A DNA stretch of 64,000 nucleotides from Amia ocellicauda (taxonomy: Eukaryota > Chordata > Actinopteri > Amiiformes > Amiidae): assembly GCF_036373705.1 (NCBI RefSeq), contig NC_089868.1, positions 12,525,020 through 12,589,019 of the forward strand, given 5' to 3'. The translations under genes were made by a program, and so were the position numbers. Below are positions 23,790 to 39,360 of this stretch, one piece after another. The notes beneath the pieces are model-generated. The model worked only from the letters and a program-made list of their open reading frames with translations. It was not told the DNA's origin and searched no databases. Position 1 is the stretch's first letter, and each line of letters opens with the position of its first letter.

Positions 23790-25747
23790 GTTATACAGTT
23801 AAATGGTTAGATTATGCCTTAACTTAGATATGTGCAATACCAAAAAAACTAAACGTTGACTTTTTATGCACCAAAAACATGTAATTCTTTAACAAATTCG
23901 CCATCTTGGATTTTCTTTAATTATTAATTAAAAAGAAGTTTTAAAATGTACTAAAAGTAAACGTATAAATAACGACCACATTTATCATAGCACAAGACTC
24001 TTGTCTAACATTTGGATGGGATAGTTGATGCATTTGTATCGATTTGTGTGAACTACACATACATTGTCAAATGGTATGGCTCAGAGCATCTACAAAACTG
24101 CAGCTCATGTGGGGTGTTCCCGGTCTGCGGTGGTCAGTACCTATCAAAAGTGGTCCAAGGAAGGAAAAGCGGTGAACCGACGAAATGGCTTGATCATTGT
24201 CATGTAAAATATGAATTATTCATGATTTGAGAATTCAATTAAACTTATTAGGTATTATTACAGTATATTTGTATTAAAATAAATGTTACATTAAACCATA
24301 TTAATATTATACTGTATGTATTTGACTTTCTTCCATTAACCCACTTATAGGTAACAGTACAGACAATACATCAAGTGAGGATCCTAAAGGATTGTAAAGG
24401 ATCCGACAAGATTCTGTCAAGATTTTTATCTGTGAATCCAAGGAAGCAGGGTGTTGTAGGAGGGTTGTCTGAATGTGGCTTTACAAACAAGGCATCAGTA
24501 CATAAGTACTTCCTAAATACTAAATACTTACATAACATATTCAATGTGACTGAATTGTAGTTTGTTATTAGGCAAAAAAAATATTCTGGACAGGATTATG
24601 GCCAGGATCAATCACATCGCTGGGGAGTTTTTTTCAGATTGTGACGCCTGTCTGTGTGAAGAAGTGTCTCCTGTTTTCTGTCCGTGTGTCCCTGCTGATG
24701 TGGAAAAGCTCCTCTGGTTTGATGGTGAAAAGGTTCAGTTCCCTCAGTCTCTCAGTAGGACATTCCCTTCAGACCTGGAATAAGTCTGGCTGTTTTATTG
24801 ACTGTTCCTTTCCTTTACCACTGTTTATTATTTACGTGTGTTTCTTGATGTAATCGAATTATTGAGTGCTGTGTGTTTTATCACTAACCATGGTCCTCTG
24901 CCCTTCGCCAAGCACCTGTCCCTGATCACAGGTGCGCCCCAAAGCTGGACTGCTCTTACCTGTTCTCTGGCCCTGTGAGAGGGAGCTGACCAGTGAAAAG
25001 GGGAATGGAGTCAGACGGAAAGGAGACACACTGGGTCCGCAGTCTGTGAGAAGCTGAGCGCAAGAGCCAGTCGAGACGCAGAAGAGCGCTGCAGGGGGAA
25101 TGGCGCAAGCTGCAGCAATTGGTAATAGACTTGACTCCCTGTTCCTGTATCTATTTCCTGAGGTCCCCTACTAGTGTTCTTAATACAAGAACAGGGGGGA
25201 AAAAATCAGTCATTGAATAAAATGCACCTTTCTGGTTAATTTAGAGATTCAAAAGTAGTCAAGAAAGTTGTTGACTTTTAACTTGATATCACACTTCAGT
25301 GTTTGTTTTAAAAGCATCAAGTCTTTATTTGGCACAATCTGGCATTAAGAAAATGTGCTGAGGAGGGCCGCCCAGAGATGCACTCCAAGCAGTGGTGTCT
25401 GTTCACACAGGAGGGGTCCTCCAGTGCCCTGCACAGGTGGTCTGGCCCCAGGCGTGTGGTGCAGGAGGCGTGGCCATCCTCCGGGGGCAGGGTGCGGTGG
25501 CCGCATGTGGAACCATGTGCCGCAAGAGTGTGCCCTCTCCCTGACTGGGGTCTACTGTGTGTGCACCTTGGGACGCAGGCAGGAGCCCAGTTGCCTGAGG
25601 GTGGACAGCGGGTCCATGACAATTCATCCCGTGACAATTTGTCCCTGTCAATTCGCCCCCATCATTACATGTTCTCCACTTGATCATTTGTAACCAAATT
25701 ATTGTAGAGCCATAGAACACATATATGTGTATATATACTAGGCAGGC

Positions 25748-25751
<4 letters not shown>
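23790..25751. other. Non-coding DNA with a GC-rich patch
   Basis: 24.0-24.2 kb contains a fragment (CAAAAGTGGTCCAAGGAAGG) of a common fish DNA-transposon family. About 24.9-25.1 and 25.35-25.62 kb are relatively GC-rich, with open frames on both strands but no consistent splice structure. An ATG in good context lies at 25100 (GGGAATGGCGC) ahead of a GTAATA donor-like site. I cannot assign a gene. Confidence 0.35.

Positions 25752-25819
<68 letters not shown>
25752..25819. repeat. (TA)n microsatellite
   Basis: A long run of TA units. Confidence 0.92.
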
Positions 25820-25821
<2 letters not shown>

Positions 25822-26045
25822 AGCAAAGTGCATGGCCATGTAGTGGATGGGCGCTATTATAGGAACTACAAACTACAAAATCACTGCTGCTAAAAAAACT
25901 ACATTCCCCAAGAAGCATCCAGGTCCTTTGTTTCCAAAGGGCAGCAGACTCACCTGTCAGGCATTAAGGGCTAATGCAATGCCTATATAAAGTGATCTCT
26001 GCTCCTGGAAAGGTGTGGTAGTAGGAGGACACTGTGTGTGAGAGT

Positions 26046-26202
26046 TTGTGTGTTGTTTGTGTGTTGTTTGTGTGTTGTTTGTGTGTTGTTTGTGTGTTGT
26101 TTGTGTGTTGTTTGTGTGTTGTTTGTGTGTTGTTTGTGTGTTGTTTGTGTGTTGTTTGTGTGTTGTTTGTGTGTTGTTTGTGTGTTGTTTGTGTGTTGTT
26201 TG
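26046..26202. repeat. 11-bp minisatellite
   Basis: The unit GTGTGTTGTTT is repeated about 14 times almost without change. An 11-base unit without stops leaves long frames open on both strands, none of them credible as protein. Confidence 0.95.
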
Positions 26203-26439
26203 GAAGACAAAAGGATAGACCTTACTGCATATGACCCTTGCTTGTTGGGACTTTCTTTCTGGCGTGATATATATTGTTTGGAGGAGGAACTGTACTGAAC
26301 TTTGGACTGGCTATTGGAATATGAGACTTGTGCTTTATAAGGCAGAAATTATAGACATTGACCCAGGTAACCCAGAAACCGCTTTGAACAGACAGTTTCT
26401 GAAGAATCCCCTAAGTTATTTTCAGAAATCAGATTCAAG

Positions 26440-26640
26440 ATGTTTGAATTAAATAGAGTCTTTATTAACGAGCGCTCGGAAGGAAGATCGACTGGTGACA
26501 CGCAGGTATTTGTCTCAACTTCCTTAAAGAGTTCAGAGAGCATACAGTTTTATACACACACAGTCCTGTGTCTCATACCAATGCTAGGGGACTACACCCG
26601 TATATTTTGGGTGCCAGCCCAACGAATAAGAGAATGATAT
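26440..26640 (-). mobile_element. Retrovirus-like LTR fragment
   Basis: On the minus strand TGTATAAAACTG is followed by CCGAGCGCTCGTTAATAAAG, giving TATA box, then palindrome, then polyadenylation signal. The palindrome is shared with the LTR at 19.13 kb. No coding region is attached. Confidence 0.45.
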
Positions 26641-27065
26641 CAAGGCAAATAATCTATGGCACAAACATATATCTAGTACATCTTGTCTTCACAGCTTTGC
26701 AGAGCCCCCCCTTAAACGGGAAGAAAGCGGACTCAGGCAGAGAGAGAGAGAAGGGGGTTAAGGGTGGTCTTAGTTCTATTTTAGTTGTTTCTCATTTAAT
26801 CTTTGAGATGCTTCTAGAGGCTTCTACAGTATCTTTCCTGCTCAAGAGTGTGCAAGAAGCACCTGAGGGAGCCTCTTTGTCACAATATATATATGTAAAA
26901 ATATACACACAGACACACAACTATTTTGTATTATTTATTATAATGTGTTTTTAATTGATACATTAATTTGAGACTATAACCCCAATAATTACGTTTTATA
27001 GAATTAGTCAGAACAGCTGGCAGCAAAGGCTGCAGGCTACTTAAAGCAGGTTTCACATTAAAGTT

Positions 27066-27180
27066 GTACAGCAGTTGCTACAGTGGTTGGAGAACAGCAT
27101 TGTGAACTTGGTGATCTGGGTTTGATTCCTGATCAGTACTTGTTAATTTCCTGGAGTTATATGTTATCAGAGTAGAACGA
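27066..27180 (+). mobile_element. tRNA-derived SINE head
   Basis: An A-box-like TACAGTGGTTGGAGAACAGC and a B-box-like GGGTTTGATTCCTGATC are spaced as in RNA polymerase III promoters of tRNA-derived SINEs. The fragment is nested in the foldback element. Confidence 0.5.
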
Positions 27181-27303
27181 ACAAATACAAGGCTTTTGAA
27201 AATACAGTGCTACATATGGAGGGTCAGTCCTTCTGACAAATATAATTTATAAATTTGTTTATTTTTTCACTTACACGTTAAATTCAGTGCATATGTGGAT
27301 TCC

Positions 27304-27306
<3 letters not shown>

Positions 27307-27340
<34 letters not shown>
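27307..27340. repeat. (TTA)n microsatellite
   Basis: About eleven TTA units. Confidence 0.9.
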
Positions 27341-27341
<1 letters not shown>

Positions 27342-27948
27342 ATTGATTTCTTACATTGCTTGGTTAAATTCGAATAATGATCCAGTCTAACTGGATATTA
27401 ATGAGTGAATTTGCCTCGCTGTCTGATTTGCTACTAGTTCATGTTACCTGAACCATGTTATTGAAACAAAATTCTAATTAGGAGAATTTAAAATCTGTAT
27501 TAATCGCCTTGTAATTGTTCGTTTTACTCTGATACCGTTTAACTCAAGGAAATTTAACTTTAACATGAAACCTGCTTTAAGTAGTCTGCAGCCTCGCTGC
27601 CGGCTGTTCTGACTAATTCCATAAAACTTAATTATTGGGGTTATAGTCTCAAATTAATGTATCAATTAAAAACATGAATTGATGTTAAGACAACAAATTG
27701 TAACAGGATTAATTGTTGGGGATGAATTGAGGCGCACACGTGGTCAGCGCCAGCTGGTGTGGGCACTGGTCAGAACTCCAAACTTGAGACACTTGTGTGG
27801 GCTGTAGTGCAGAGGAAGCTGGCAGAGAAGCCCCCCACGCGGGTGAGACCTCCAGGGCAGACTGGTGAGCAGCTGGGGTGAGCAGCATCCGGGTTGCGGG
27901 TTAACTGCCGCCGTTTCATATTAAAAAAAAAACGTAATTTGCAAGCAG

Positions 27949-31212
<3,264 letters not shown>

Positions 31213-31259
31213 CTTCTCTGGACCCTAGCAGTTAGCAAAAGCAAGAGGAGATTAGATAC

Positions 31260-32580
31260 ATCAAACAGACATCCTGCTCTAATGGGCTCCATCAAACTGT
31301 CAAACACACTTCAGTTCTCCATCTCTGTTTCCTCCTCAAAAGATTTAAGCACAGTGTCTGGAACCCTCTTCCTACAGCTCACCCTGTGGGCAGCCAGCAT
31401 TTGTGCAAAGCCAATCAATAGCATTTTAAAGCATAGCATTTAATGCCACCAAACCTAATATACATGTCACTACATACTGCATGGCAATGGCAAGTTGGCA
31501 TCCTAATCAAACACTCAACATATTACCACCTGTTCGGCTCTCTAAGGCTAGGTAAGGAAACGATCAATGATTCAACAGAAAAGGTGTCATTCTGCTCAAT
31601 GCACAGCCCGACTTTGTATTCAATTCATCATGACACGTGATAGAGCATCACTTAAATTGTATATAAAATGACTTACACAGTTTCAAATAAAGCTCCCGTG
31701 AACAGTTTAAAGGGACTGACCTTTCAGAACCTCATGGCTCAGGGCAATGGGGATAGTTTGCATTTTGACATTTATGATTCCAATCATGGAAAGTAACTGG
31801 TTTTATTCTGATGTAGATCAAATCAGAAACTAAGTTCTGCCAGTGTTGCTGCAGTCTTTAGAACTTATATAGCCAAGCAAAGGATGCAGAAGTCTGAGCA
31901 ATTTGATGCTACAGTTACATCCTTTGTAAAACAGGTGTCAAAAAGTGTAGAGACACATGGGGCATTGATTGGATGATAAACATTTAACAATTAGACATTT
32001 GTATTTAATAAAAGAGTAACACAATGCACAAGACTGACATTTCTAAAGTTACAACCCATCAACGCACAGTACAGCGCGTTTCATATGTTCAAAGGACGCG
32101 TCCGTGTAGCGCAGATTTCCGCTGCTCTGCGCGGATCTGCGCGGCTCCACCAATGGGAGCGCTGGGATTCTGCAGACCTGCACCGAACTGCGGACATCTG
32201 CGCCAAACGGACCTTCGGTAATGATAACGGAGGGGTCCGTGTATATTTGCTGATCAAGTTGCCCACCATGTCATACAGCAGCACACACAGCTGCTGCATT
32301 TACAATAGTAACCTCTAAAATGAGCCAATGAGTTGCAGTGTCAGCGGCGACACTTTCACATCCACACATCTTACTCCTGTGACATCCCACAGCACCCAAA
32401 CCCACCGGGGCACAGCGGCCAGCTTTGGGTTTCAGATGTGCACCAACGACCGACAACAACATACAAGCACACGTTTTCAGTTCCTGATACAGGACGCAAA
32501 AGTCGTGTTGGTCTCCGTTAGAAAACTCCCCTGTGCAGTTAGTTATCATCCCGATAGGAGTTGTCATACTCACGCTTCGC
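31260..32580. other. Upstream region of the kinase gene, no exon assigned
   Basis: No HR1-type or C2-type exon could be found on the minus strand here. A GC-richer block at 32085-32260 (CGTGTAGCGCAGATTTCCGC) recurs in diverged form at 48985-49100 and is probably a dispersed repeat. Confidence 0.4.
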
Positions 32581-32584
32581 AGTA

Positions 32585-32720
32585 GTCTTGTCAATAGTAG
32601 AGGGGCCGATGCAGAAACAACGCACACCCGTCCGTCTGTCTGTCTGTCTGTCTGTCTGTCTCCGGCTCACTCCTCCACACGAACCAATAAAAACAGACAC
32701 AACACAACTGTCGTTATGCT
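32585..32720 (-). promoter_or_regulatory. Candidate non-coding first exon and promoter of the kinase gene
   Basis: On the minus strand an ATTGGTT (inverted CCAAT box) near 32680 is followed by a (GACA)n tract and then by an exon-like segment ending at a strong donor GCGAAGC/GTGAGTATG near 32580. It lies 1.4 kb upstream of the kinase ATG in the right orientation. There is no transcript evidence. Confidence 0.25.
32635..32662. repeat. (TGTC)n microsatellite
   Basis: About seven TCTG/TGTC units. Confidence 0.9.
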
Positions 32721-32972
32721 GTAGTCAAGCGATGTCAAACTCTAAAAACACTGACAACACCGCTTTCGCTATGACGTTTCCACAAACTCAAGGGATGTCC
32801 GCTCTCTTGTGGGTTTGCTCTGGAACTGAATACGATGGCATAAGTAGAGCGATCTAGAACTCTTGAACCATTGTGACGTCACAACTGCGTGATGACACAA
32901 TGCACGTATCCCACGGTGATAGTACGGAATTAAGTAGCAGTATGAATCATAAAGTGCACTGGCATTATAACC

Positions 32973-32978
32973 TATAAA
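32973..32978 (+). promoter_or_regulatory. TATA box of the candidate secreted-protein gene
   Basis: CCTATAAAGATC lies about 134 bases upstream of the ATG at 33107. A start site about 30 bases downstream would give a leader of roughly 105 bases. An in-frame upstream ATG at 33023 lies inside that leader. Confidence 0.4.
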
Positions 32979-33106
32979 GATCCGATTGCTTTTGTTTTTC
33001 ATCAACTGTAAGCCTTTCCAAGATGAATACAAAATCAAAAACATTCCAGTGCAGTTCACATAATATCCGCCTGATGGTGCAGAAGTGTAAGTCTTACAGG
33101 TTTAAA

Positions 33107-33157
33107 ATGAAACTCATACTTCTTCTCCATCTAGTGGGAATGATGTGTATTGCCATG
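33107..33157 (+). CDS. Candidate signal-peptide exon, unidentified secreted protein
   Basis: AAAATGAAA starts a 51-base segment encoding MKLILLLHLVGMMCIAM, a near-ideal signal peptide with small residues at its end. It stops at a strong phase-0 donor ATG/GTAAGTC. A TATA box lies upstream. A first coding exon that holds the signal peptide and ends in phase 0 is typical of secretory calcium-binding phosphoprotein (SCPP) genes and of several cytokine-like genes. I could not find the following exons with confidence, so the product is unknown and the gene may be dead. Confidence 0.4.
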
Positions 33158-33199
33158 GTAAGTCTATTTCTATCCAGTGGTAAAAACATGACGTTTAAA

Positions 33200-35810
33200 A
33201 TACATTGATACATTACCGAAATGAAGAATGGAAACCTGTAGTGCACTCAGATTGTGAGCTCAAACTCACTCTGAAGGCAATAAAAATACAGTGAAATCCT
33301 ACTAGATTTTAAGGTGATGTTTGCACTTGTATCAGTGTTCCCAAGTCATGAAATAACCAGTCCATACATACTGCTGTGGAAACGAGCAATATTTATTTTT
33401 GCTTGGTCAAAAATATACCTTTACTTTAAACTTAATTTACTAGACTATCAGAAATCTATCAATCAATACATTTGTATTTGTTTAGCGCCCTTCGCAGGGA
33501 GCCACAGAGCGCTTTTGACATGTCAAATCCCAAATCATTCAAAGTTAATATGAGTGAAGTGGATTGCATGAGTTATGAGCATGGATAGCCTATGTGGTGC
33601 TTCAAAAGTGTGCGTCTCTCCTGTTACAACACATTGCTGATAGTGGAATTTCCATAATTGATCAGTGGGGATACATATATAGTGGGTTTGTTATTATTAT
33701 TATATCAGGTTTTGCTTTCTGATTCACGTTGGCATTTCAGACTTTCATTGACATGTAAATCTTCTTTATAGTGGACACCAGACAAACAATACTCAAGTTG
33801 CATTGTAACCGACTGTAACTATAGTATGGATAGCAAATATTTCATTATTTATTTTTATAACCACTAGCGCAAATGATTCAGGACCTAAATGCCTTTATTT
33901 TTCCCAATCTGACTTTCCATGAGGCATGTGTATGTGTAAGAAATACCCTACCTGTCTGCCACACTCCATTCACCTTGTTATATCTCGAATCTGCATATTC
34001 TGCACTGATGTCCATGACCAGACGTCGAAGTCCATCATCGGAGCTGTCTCTGTTATGTTTCCCTTACAAACTGTCCATCGCGTATCATTTCCCTCCGGAT
34101 GGGTCTCACACTTGCAGACAACACACATGATATTTCAGGAATGGTGAAGTCCTGTTCTAAGAGATATTCAACCTGTTCCTTGGATATATTGAATGATGGC
34201 TGACCTTCATTGTCATTTTTTCCCAGTCTGATTTTCCATTAGGCATGTGTATGTGTACACAGACATACAGGTCTTTTTCAACCCAGTGGATACTGTTAAA
34301 AGCATACTGTCCAAGTATGGAAATATTACTATTTGTAAAATGTTTTTTTATAGTTTGTGGTAAATTTCCAAACTATGTTCCATGCAGTCTTTTAGCTGAG
34401 ATGTTAAACCTTATGCCTGGATTTAATAGATCCCAAGGCACGTGTAAAAAAAGAGTAGCGGTATCAAGCCAGTCTCCTGGCTAAATTCCAATACCAATAG
34501 CCACTTCCCTGGATCCAATTGTACTGATGACCTAATAGTATAAAAGAGTGTCAAGATATAATAATGACAATAAAATAATTATTATAACACATCTTAAATC
34601 CAGGATACACAGGCACAGTAGGAACTGTACAAAAAAGCTAATATTTGTACTGTGTTAATATTGCATTGTATGGCCTATAGTTGGAGGATAAAAATTCAAG
34701 GTGGCATTGATTACTACAGTAGAAAAATAGTGTCCCTGAAAGCCAGCAACAACAACAGAGCTTCAACCGTTTTTGAAAGTTGTGTTTTTGCTGTACATCA
34801 GTTTGTCTTACCATCATGAGTCCAGTGACAAAGGCCTTGAACATATAGAAGTTTGACTACAGGTAAGGCGAGCAAGGGAATGTGTTTATGCCCTTCCAAA
34901 GTCTTGGGATATTTGAATGCCCAAGTCCACGTCTTCCCTGAAGCCCTCGTATGAACGCCTGCATGGCACCCTTCAGAGATTGAATCATGTATTTGCAAGC
35001 GGAAACTGTGAACCAGCATGCAAATATTCTACGGCTGGAGAAGGGTTGGAGCCCAATGGTGACACTCTTGTTGCTCGTGGTTTTTATTTGTTCTGACAGA
35101 TAAGCAGCGCTCCTTGAATACGCATGAGTTTCTAGGTTTGAATCAGTAGTACCAAAGACAGATGCACTCAATGCATCCAATCACAATGAGCAGCGCTCAC
35201 CATATATATGTAAACAGTTTGGCCCGTGGGCCAGTGACTGCAACAACACCATTGTTGACCCCAGTGAGCCGTGGCCCGGAAAACAATCCCTGTCTGTTTC
35301 GAGAGCGCATTAGCAACCTTAATGGCCAGAGATGCAGCTGGGGCAGTGGGCACCACCAGCCACCCAGAACAAGCGTGGACGCCCACGACTCACGTCTGAG
35401 GACCATGGTGTCCTGCTAGGTCCTAGACCGAGACCGCCATCTGCAGCTCGTAGTGTGACCACCAGAGTGAGGCCTGATTCGATCAGACCACCTAGACCTG
35501 ATGTGAATTAGCAGGTATATGCATGTATATGCATGCATGTATATAGCTATGCATGTATAGCTCATAGAGCCCAAACAACGCTAGTTAGTGCAGATAAGAT
35601 GAAAGAGATGTGCTTAAAGTGAATGAGATGATAAGGAGCTGGACATGGGCTGCTGAGACGCTGTCAGGAGTGGGGTCCACTCACAGTCGTCTGTGGACGG
35701 ATGTTGACGTATCGAGTCATGGAAGAGGTGTCTCTCGTGCTGTGGACTGGCACGTCGATTCACACTCAGTAGGGGTTTAAAAAGATATCTGACTGGGGTG
35801 TTGACTTCTC
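33200..35810. other. Non-coding DNA
   Basis: The open frames here are short and lack recognisable motifs. A segment at 35340-35500 has a GRPRLTSED-like phrase in one frame that might be the helix-turn-helix end of the transposase relic at 35.8-36.0 kb, but it is too degraded to assert. Confidence 0.35.
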
Positions 35811-35814
35811 TAAT

Positions 35815-36000
35815 TAGTTGAAACTTCACAAATTGCATAATGTCATTTCACAACAGTCCAGTGACCCATTTTGCACAGCAGCACCCTTCCTATTGATTTA
35901 TCAGACTGTCATAGCGTGTGTTTGACATTGGTTTATAGATTGTACTCTTGACAGTCTGCATTGCCCCTACTTAAATCCCACTGAATGGCTCTTGTGTAAT
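35815..36000 (+). pseudogene. IS630/Tc1-type DDE transposase fragment
   Basis: The plus strand reads NVMSFHNSPVTHFAQQHPS and, after a frame change, CPYLNPTEWL. These match the paired DDE_3 landmarks (N-V-S-F-H...HP and YSPxLNPxE) near the second aspartate and final glutamate of this superfamily. In-frame stops interrupt it. Confidence 0.5.
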
Positions 36001-36922
36001 GCAGTGCCACTTGGGGGTCCCAGGTGGGGGTCAATGCAATGAGAACACTATACCATTCTAAAGAGACACAATAAACATTGGACAAATTTGCTAATAGTCT
36101 CAGAGCTTGTGCCCAGCTTTTCCACAAATTCCAGCTTATCTGATTTTATATGGTTTACTATTGATTTGTGGTGACATAACACAATAAACAGATAGGTCTG
36201 CTAACATGTCTTGCTGTAGTAAGCACTGTTCATCATTGTTTAAAGCAGTAATTAGCATTGTTCTTCAGTGCCCACTGCTTAGTCAAATCATAGAGTTCAG
36301 CTGACTATCATGCATTTATTCATAGTTGCTTTCCATTTAATCCAAGAAATCTGATGAAAATGAAAAAGAGTAATAATAATGTCATCACTATGTATGTTTC
36401 ACTGTCATCATTTGGCTTTATGTGCAAGTCCAGTGTTGAAGGGTTTGTAAAATCAGTACGAGATCAGCACGACTGAATCACACGAACAATCGTGCACATG
36501 CAAGTACAGAGACACACACAGCGGCACAGTAATGATCACTCCAGAGTGAGTCAGGAATGCTTTCATTTTGAACCAGGAATAAACTCGCTGTTCAAAAGGG
36601 CACAAGCTACAGGCCAGACGCATTTCCCCAGCACAGCCCCCGCTGATTGAGGACAGTGATTGGCTTACATGGATTCATTCCCTTGTGAGTGTGCAGTGTG
36701 GAAGTTGACGGAGCTGTAGTGTGGATTTCCAAACAGCACCCCTTGCTGGTCTGAACAAAGTATATAAATGGCTGATAATCCTTGTTACACTGAGTAACAC
36801 TATCACATTGATTTGAATTGCATTGTGTTGAGACACTAAGCAAATGTGTCACTTGGTTTTGCTTTATTGGATCTTTAATGGCCCTTTCACAGCCTCATTT
36901 TCTCAAGTGCCTTGAGATGGTG

Positions 36923-37027
36923 CTACCCATGTACATCCACAGCACATTGCAGCACTGCAATCTCTCCATCGTTCGGCACTGAAGACAGTTTGCTCAACTC
37001 CTCCACTGCAGAGCCCAGGGCACCCAG
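36923..37027 (-). other. Exon-like terminal segment, unidentified gene
   Basis: An acceptor TTGTCTGCACAG opens a 105-base phase-0 segment of 34 codons ending in TAG. It contains LGALGSAVEELSKLSSV. Together with the 81-base segment at 37428-37508 it may be the 3' end of a minus-strand gene or its remains. Confidence 0.35.
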
Positions 37028-37427
37028 CTGTGCAGACAAGTGAAGAAAGAATAGAGGGGTGAATACACCGATACAGAGAAGGGGTTCATATACTTACACA
37101 CAGGGATAAGGGCTTTAACACTGATACACACAGAGTACAGCAACTACACTGAGCCACAGTGCTGGTTACAGAGAGAGAAAGCAGTGCTCCACTTCTCACA
37201 GCAGGCCTGCAAGAGGCAGCAAGAGGAGCAGGGCATTCTGAGGAGAGTGTGAGGGTAAGAACAGGGGGCCACACTGAACAATATCAGTGTGCAGACAGAC
37301 TCAGGACACGTGTAGCCAAGGAAACCTCAGCAGAGCTCTTTGTGTACAGGTCCAGCACCCACAGCTCCAGAGCTGCCCAGGGAGTGGGGTCAGACACACC
37401 GTACATCTGCTGTTTTGAAGCTCTTAC

Positions 37428-37508
37428 CATGGTCCTGTCCCCTGGCTCTGCTCCGCCATACCTCCACAAATACACTGTGCCGTTACACACTGCTACCACC
37501 AGGAGGGG
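37428..37508 (-). other. Exon-like segment, unidentified gene
   Basis: Exactly 27 codons lie between an acceptor (TGGTGTACAG) and a donor (ATG/GTAAGA), open in phase 0. It contains LLVVAVCNGTVYLWRYGG, which has the look of a beta-propeller blade. I cannot name the protein. Other open segments between 37.05 and 37.40 kb (ALELWVLDLYTKSS) may be further exons. Confidence 0.35.
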
Positions 37509-38439
37509 CTGTACACCAGACTCACCCTGGGACTAAAGTCACTCACTGGCAGAAGGATCAACAATCCTTGCAATAAGCAGACAGCTTGTCAAGTTGTAAC
37601 TGCAGATTCCTAGGCAGCTTTAGAAGGAGCAATATTTGACTTAAGATAAGACAGTTGTTCCTACACCTGCAACGATTAGTCTGTCCACAAATTGCCAGTC
37701 ATCATCACACTGTGTCCTAGTCCTGTCTTACAGGGGCTCATGTGTGCAGTCTCACCTTTTCACAGCCTCTGTCCCAGCATGCATTGCATCATCCTATGCA
37801 CCAGCATCAGTGTGACCTCTGAGGGGAGGGCAGCAGTGGTCATGAACAGCCTAGAGCTGAGAGAAACACAGACACAGTCATTTTTAAGACTATATTTTAG
37901 TTGTGCAGGGAGGGTTGGGAGCTATAGTAAGATTCAGGTTAAACTCAGGATATTAACAATGACTGTACATTTGTTTGATCACAAATCTTCCAAAAGTTGG
38001 TCTGTGTTATTATGGCAAATCCCAAAACTGGCTAAACATGTATTAGGAGGACATCCAAAACCTCACACAAATGTAATGGAAAGGTCAGGCTCTCTGCTAC
38101 TTGTGTGCCAAGTATTAGGGAGGTTTCATTTTGTCTTCTCATCTTGATGGAGAATTTGGTTATAATGAAATCATTTGGAGATAATTCAAACTGTAACTTG
38201 CAAGTAGTTTACAAGAGATGTGCCCTGAGATGATAGAATCACTGCTTCAACTGAGAAAGTAACGTATCATAGAGTCACAGGTAATTAAAAATGTATTACA
38301 TATATGATATAATAGCTGGAGTGAGAACTGATCTTATTTTATAACCCCCAGCTCACAACAATACCTATGACATTACATATTTTGCTAATTCAAGAAAACA
38401 TGACTTAATATGTGGGAGATTTAATGGAGGGGAGAGAGT

Positions 38440-38610
38440 GAAGCAGCTCCATGGCCTCAGCTCTGGCTCCAGGCTCTGGAGCGCTCTGAAGAGCCTGAGT
38501 CCAGCTCCAGCTCCGCTCCGGCTCCAGAGCACAACTTACAAAATCTGTCCAGCTCCGATCCAGCTCCAGGTCCTGGAGATGGCTCCGGGCTCCAGAGCTG
38601 GTGCACGGCC
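38440..38610. repeat. CTCCAG/CTGGAG-rich repeat
   Basis: Short inverted and direct copies of GCTCCAG and CTCCGG are packed together, keeping frames open on both strands. It is simple-sequence or foldback DNA, not a gene. Confidence 0.55.
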
Positions 38611-39114
38611 AACGTTACAAGGCAGCAATCAGGTTGTTTCCCAGAAATGTTGCAAATGCATTGCTCATCCATATTACCCAATGTAGGAGTCACTGGAGAT
38701 GGAGGTCACCCTCCTCTTTAACTCCAGACTCATCCATGGCCTGTGGATAATACACATCCTCCTCAAAACCACATGCCCTGATACACTGATACACTACAAA
38801 GACATACAAATACAAAGACAATGCAATAATACAATACAAGTGTAAGATCTGAGGTTCCAGGGTTCAAGTCCCTGTTTGGGTACCAAATTATATGCAAGTA
38901 CAGCCCAGCTGTTTAAATGTGTAAAACATGTAAAATAATGTGATATACTGTAATAATTGTAAGTCCAACACAACATATACCACAATATCATAGTTAATCA
39001 TTAGCAATATAATGTACATTCATAAATTCAATGGTATTTGCCTTAAAGGCACACAACCAGATTTTAAATGCATATGTGAACATGTGATCAGCCAATATTG
39101 CAGTGAATTACACT

Positions 39115-39360
39115 GAATGCTGCACACACACTGTACACTGAATGCTGCACACACACTACGCACTGTACACTGAATACTGCATACAAACTGTACACTGAAT
39201 ACTGCACACACTGCACACTATACACTGAATACTGCACACACACTGCACACTGTACACTGAATACTGCACACACACTGCGCACTGTACACTGAATACTGCA
39301 CACACACTGCGCACTGTACACTGAATACTGCACACACACTGCGCACTGTACACTGAATAC
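39115..39360. repeat. 32-bp minisatellite
   Basis: Units of GTACACTGAATACTGCACAC plus ACACTGCGCACT repeat about seven times, becoming less regular at both ends. The long minus-strand frames here are repeat artefacts. Confidence 0.9.

Larger units (their letters stand above)
26946..27675. mobile_element. Foldback element with 120-bp terminal inverted repeats
   Basis: The left arm 26946-27065 and the right arm 27556-27675 are inverted copies differing at only a few positions. Both begin GTTTTTAATTGATACATTAA. The interior has no transposase; it holds a tRNA-like SINE and a (TTA)n tract. It is a non-autonomous element of unknown superfamily. Confidence 0.85.

Noticed and set aside
25403-25918. 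171-codon minus-strand frame with a YIYIYI stretch
   Set aside because: Runs through the (TA)n microsatellite and has no consistent splice structure.
25983-26298. Frames rich in QTTHKQHTNN or CVVCVLFVCCL
   Set aside because: Products of the 11-base minisatellite read in different frames and on both strands.
38870-38890. GGTTCAAGTCCC resembling a tRNA B-box
   Set aside because: No A-box at the right distance and no cloverleaf could be drawn, so I do not call a tRNA or SINE.
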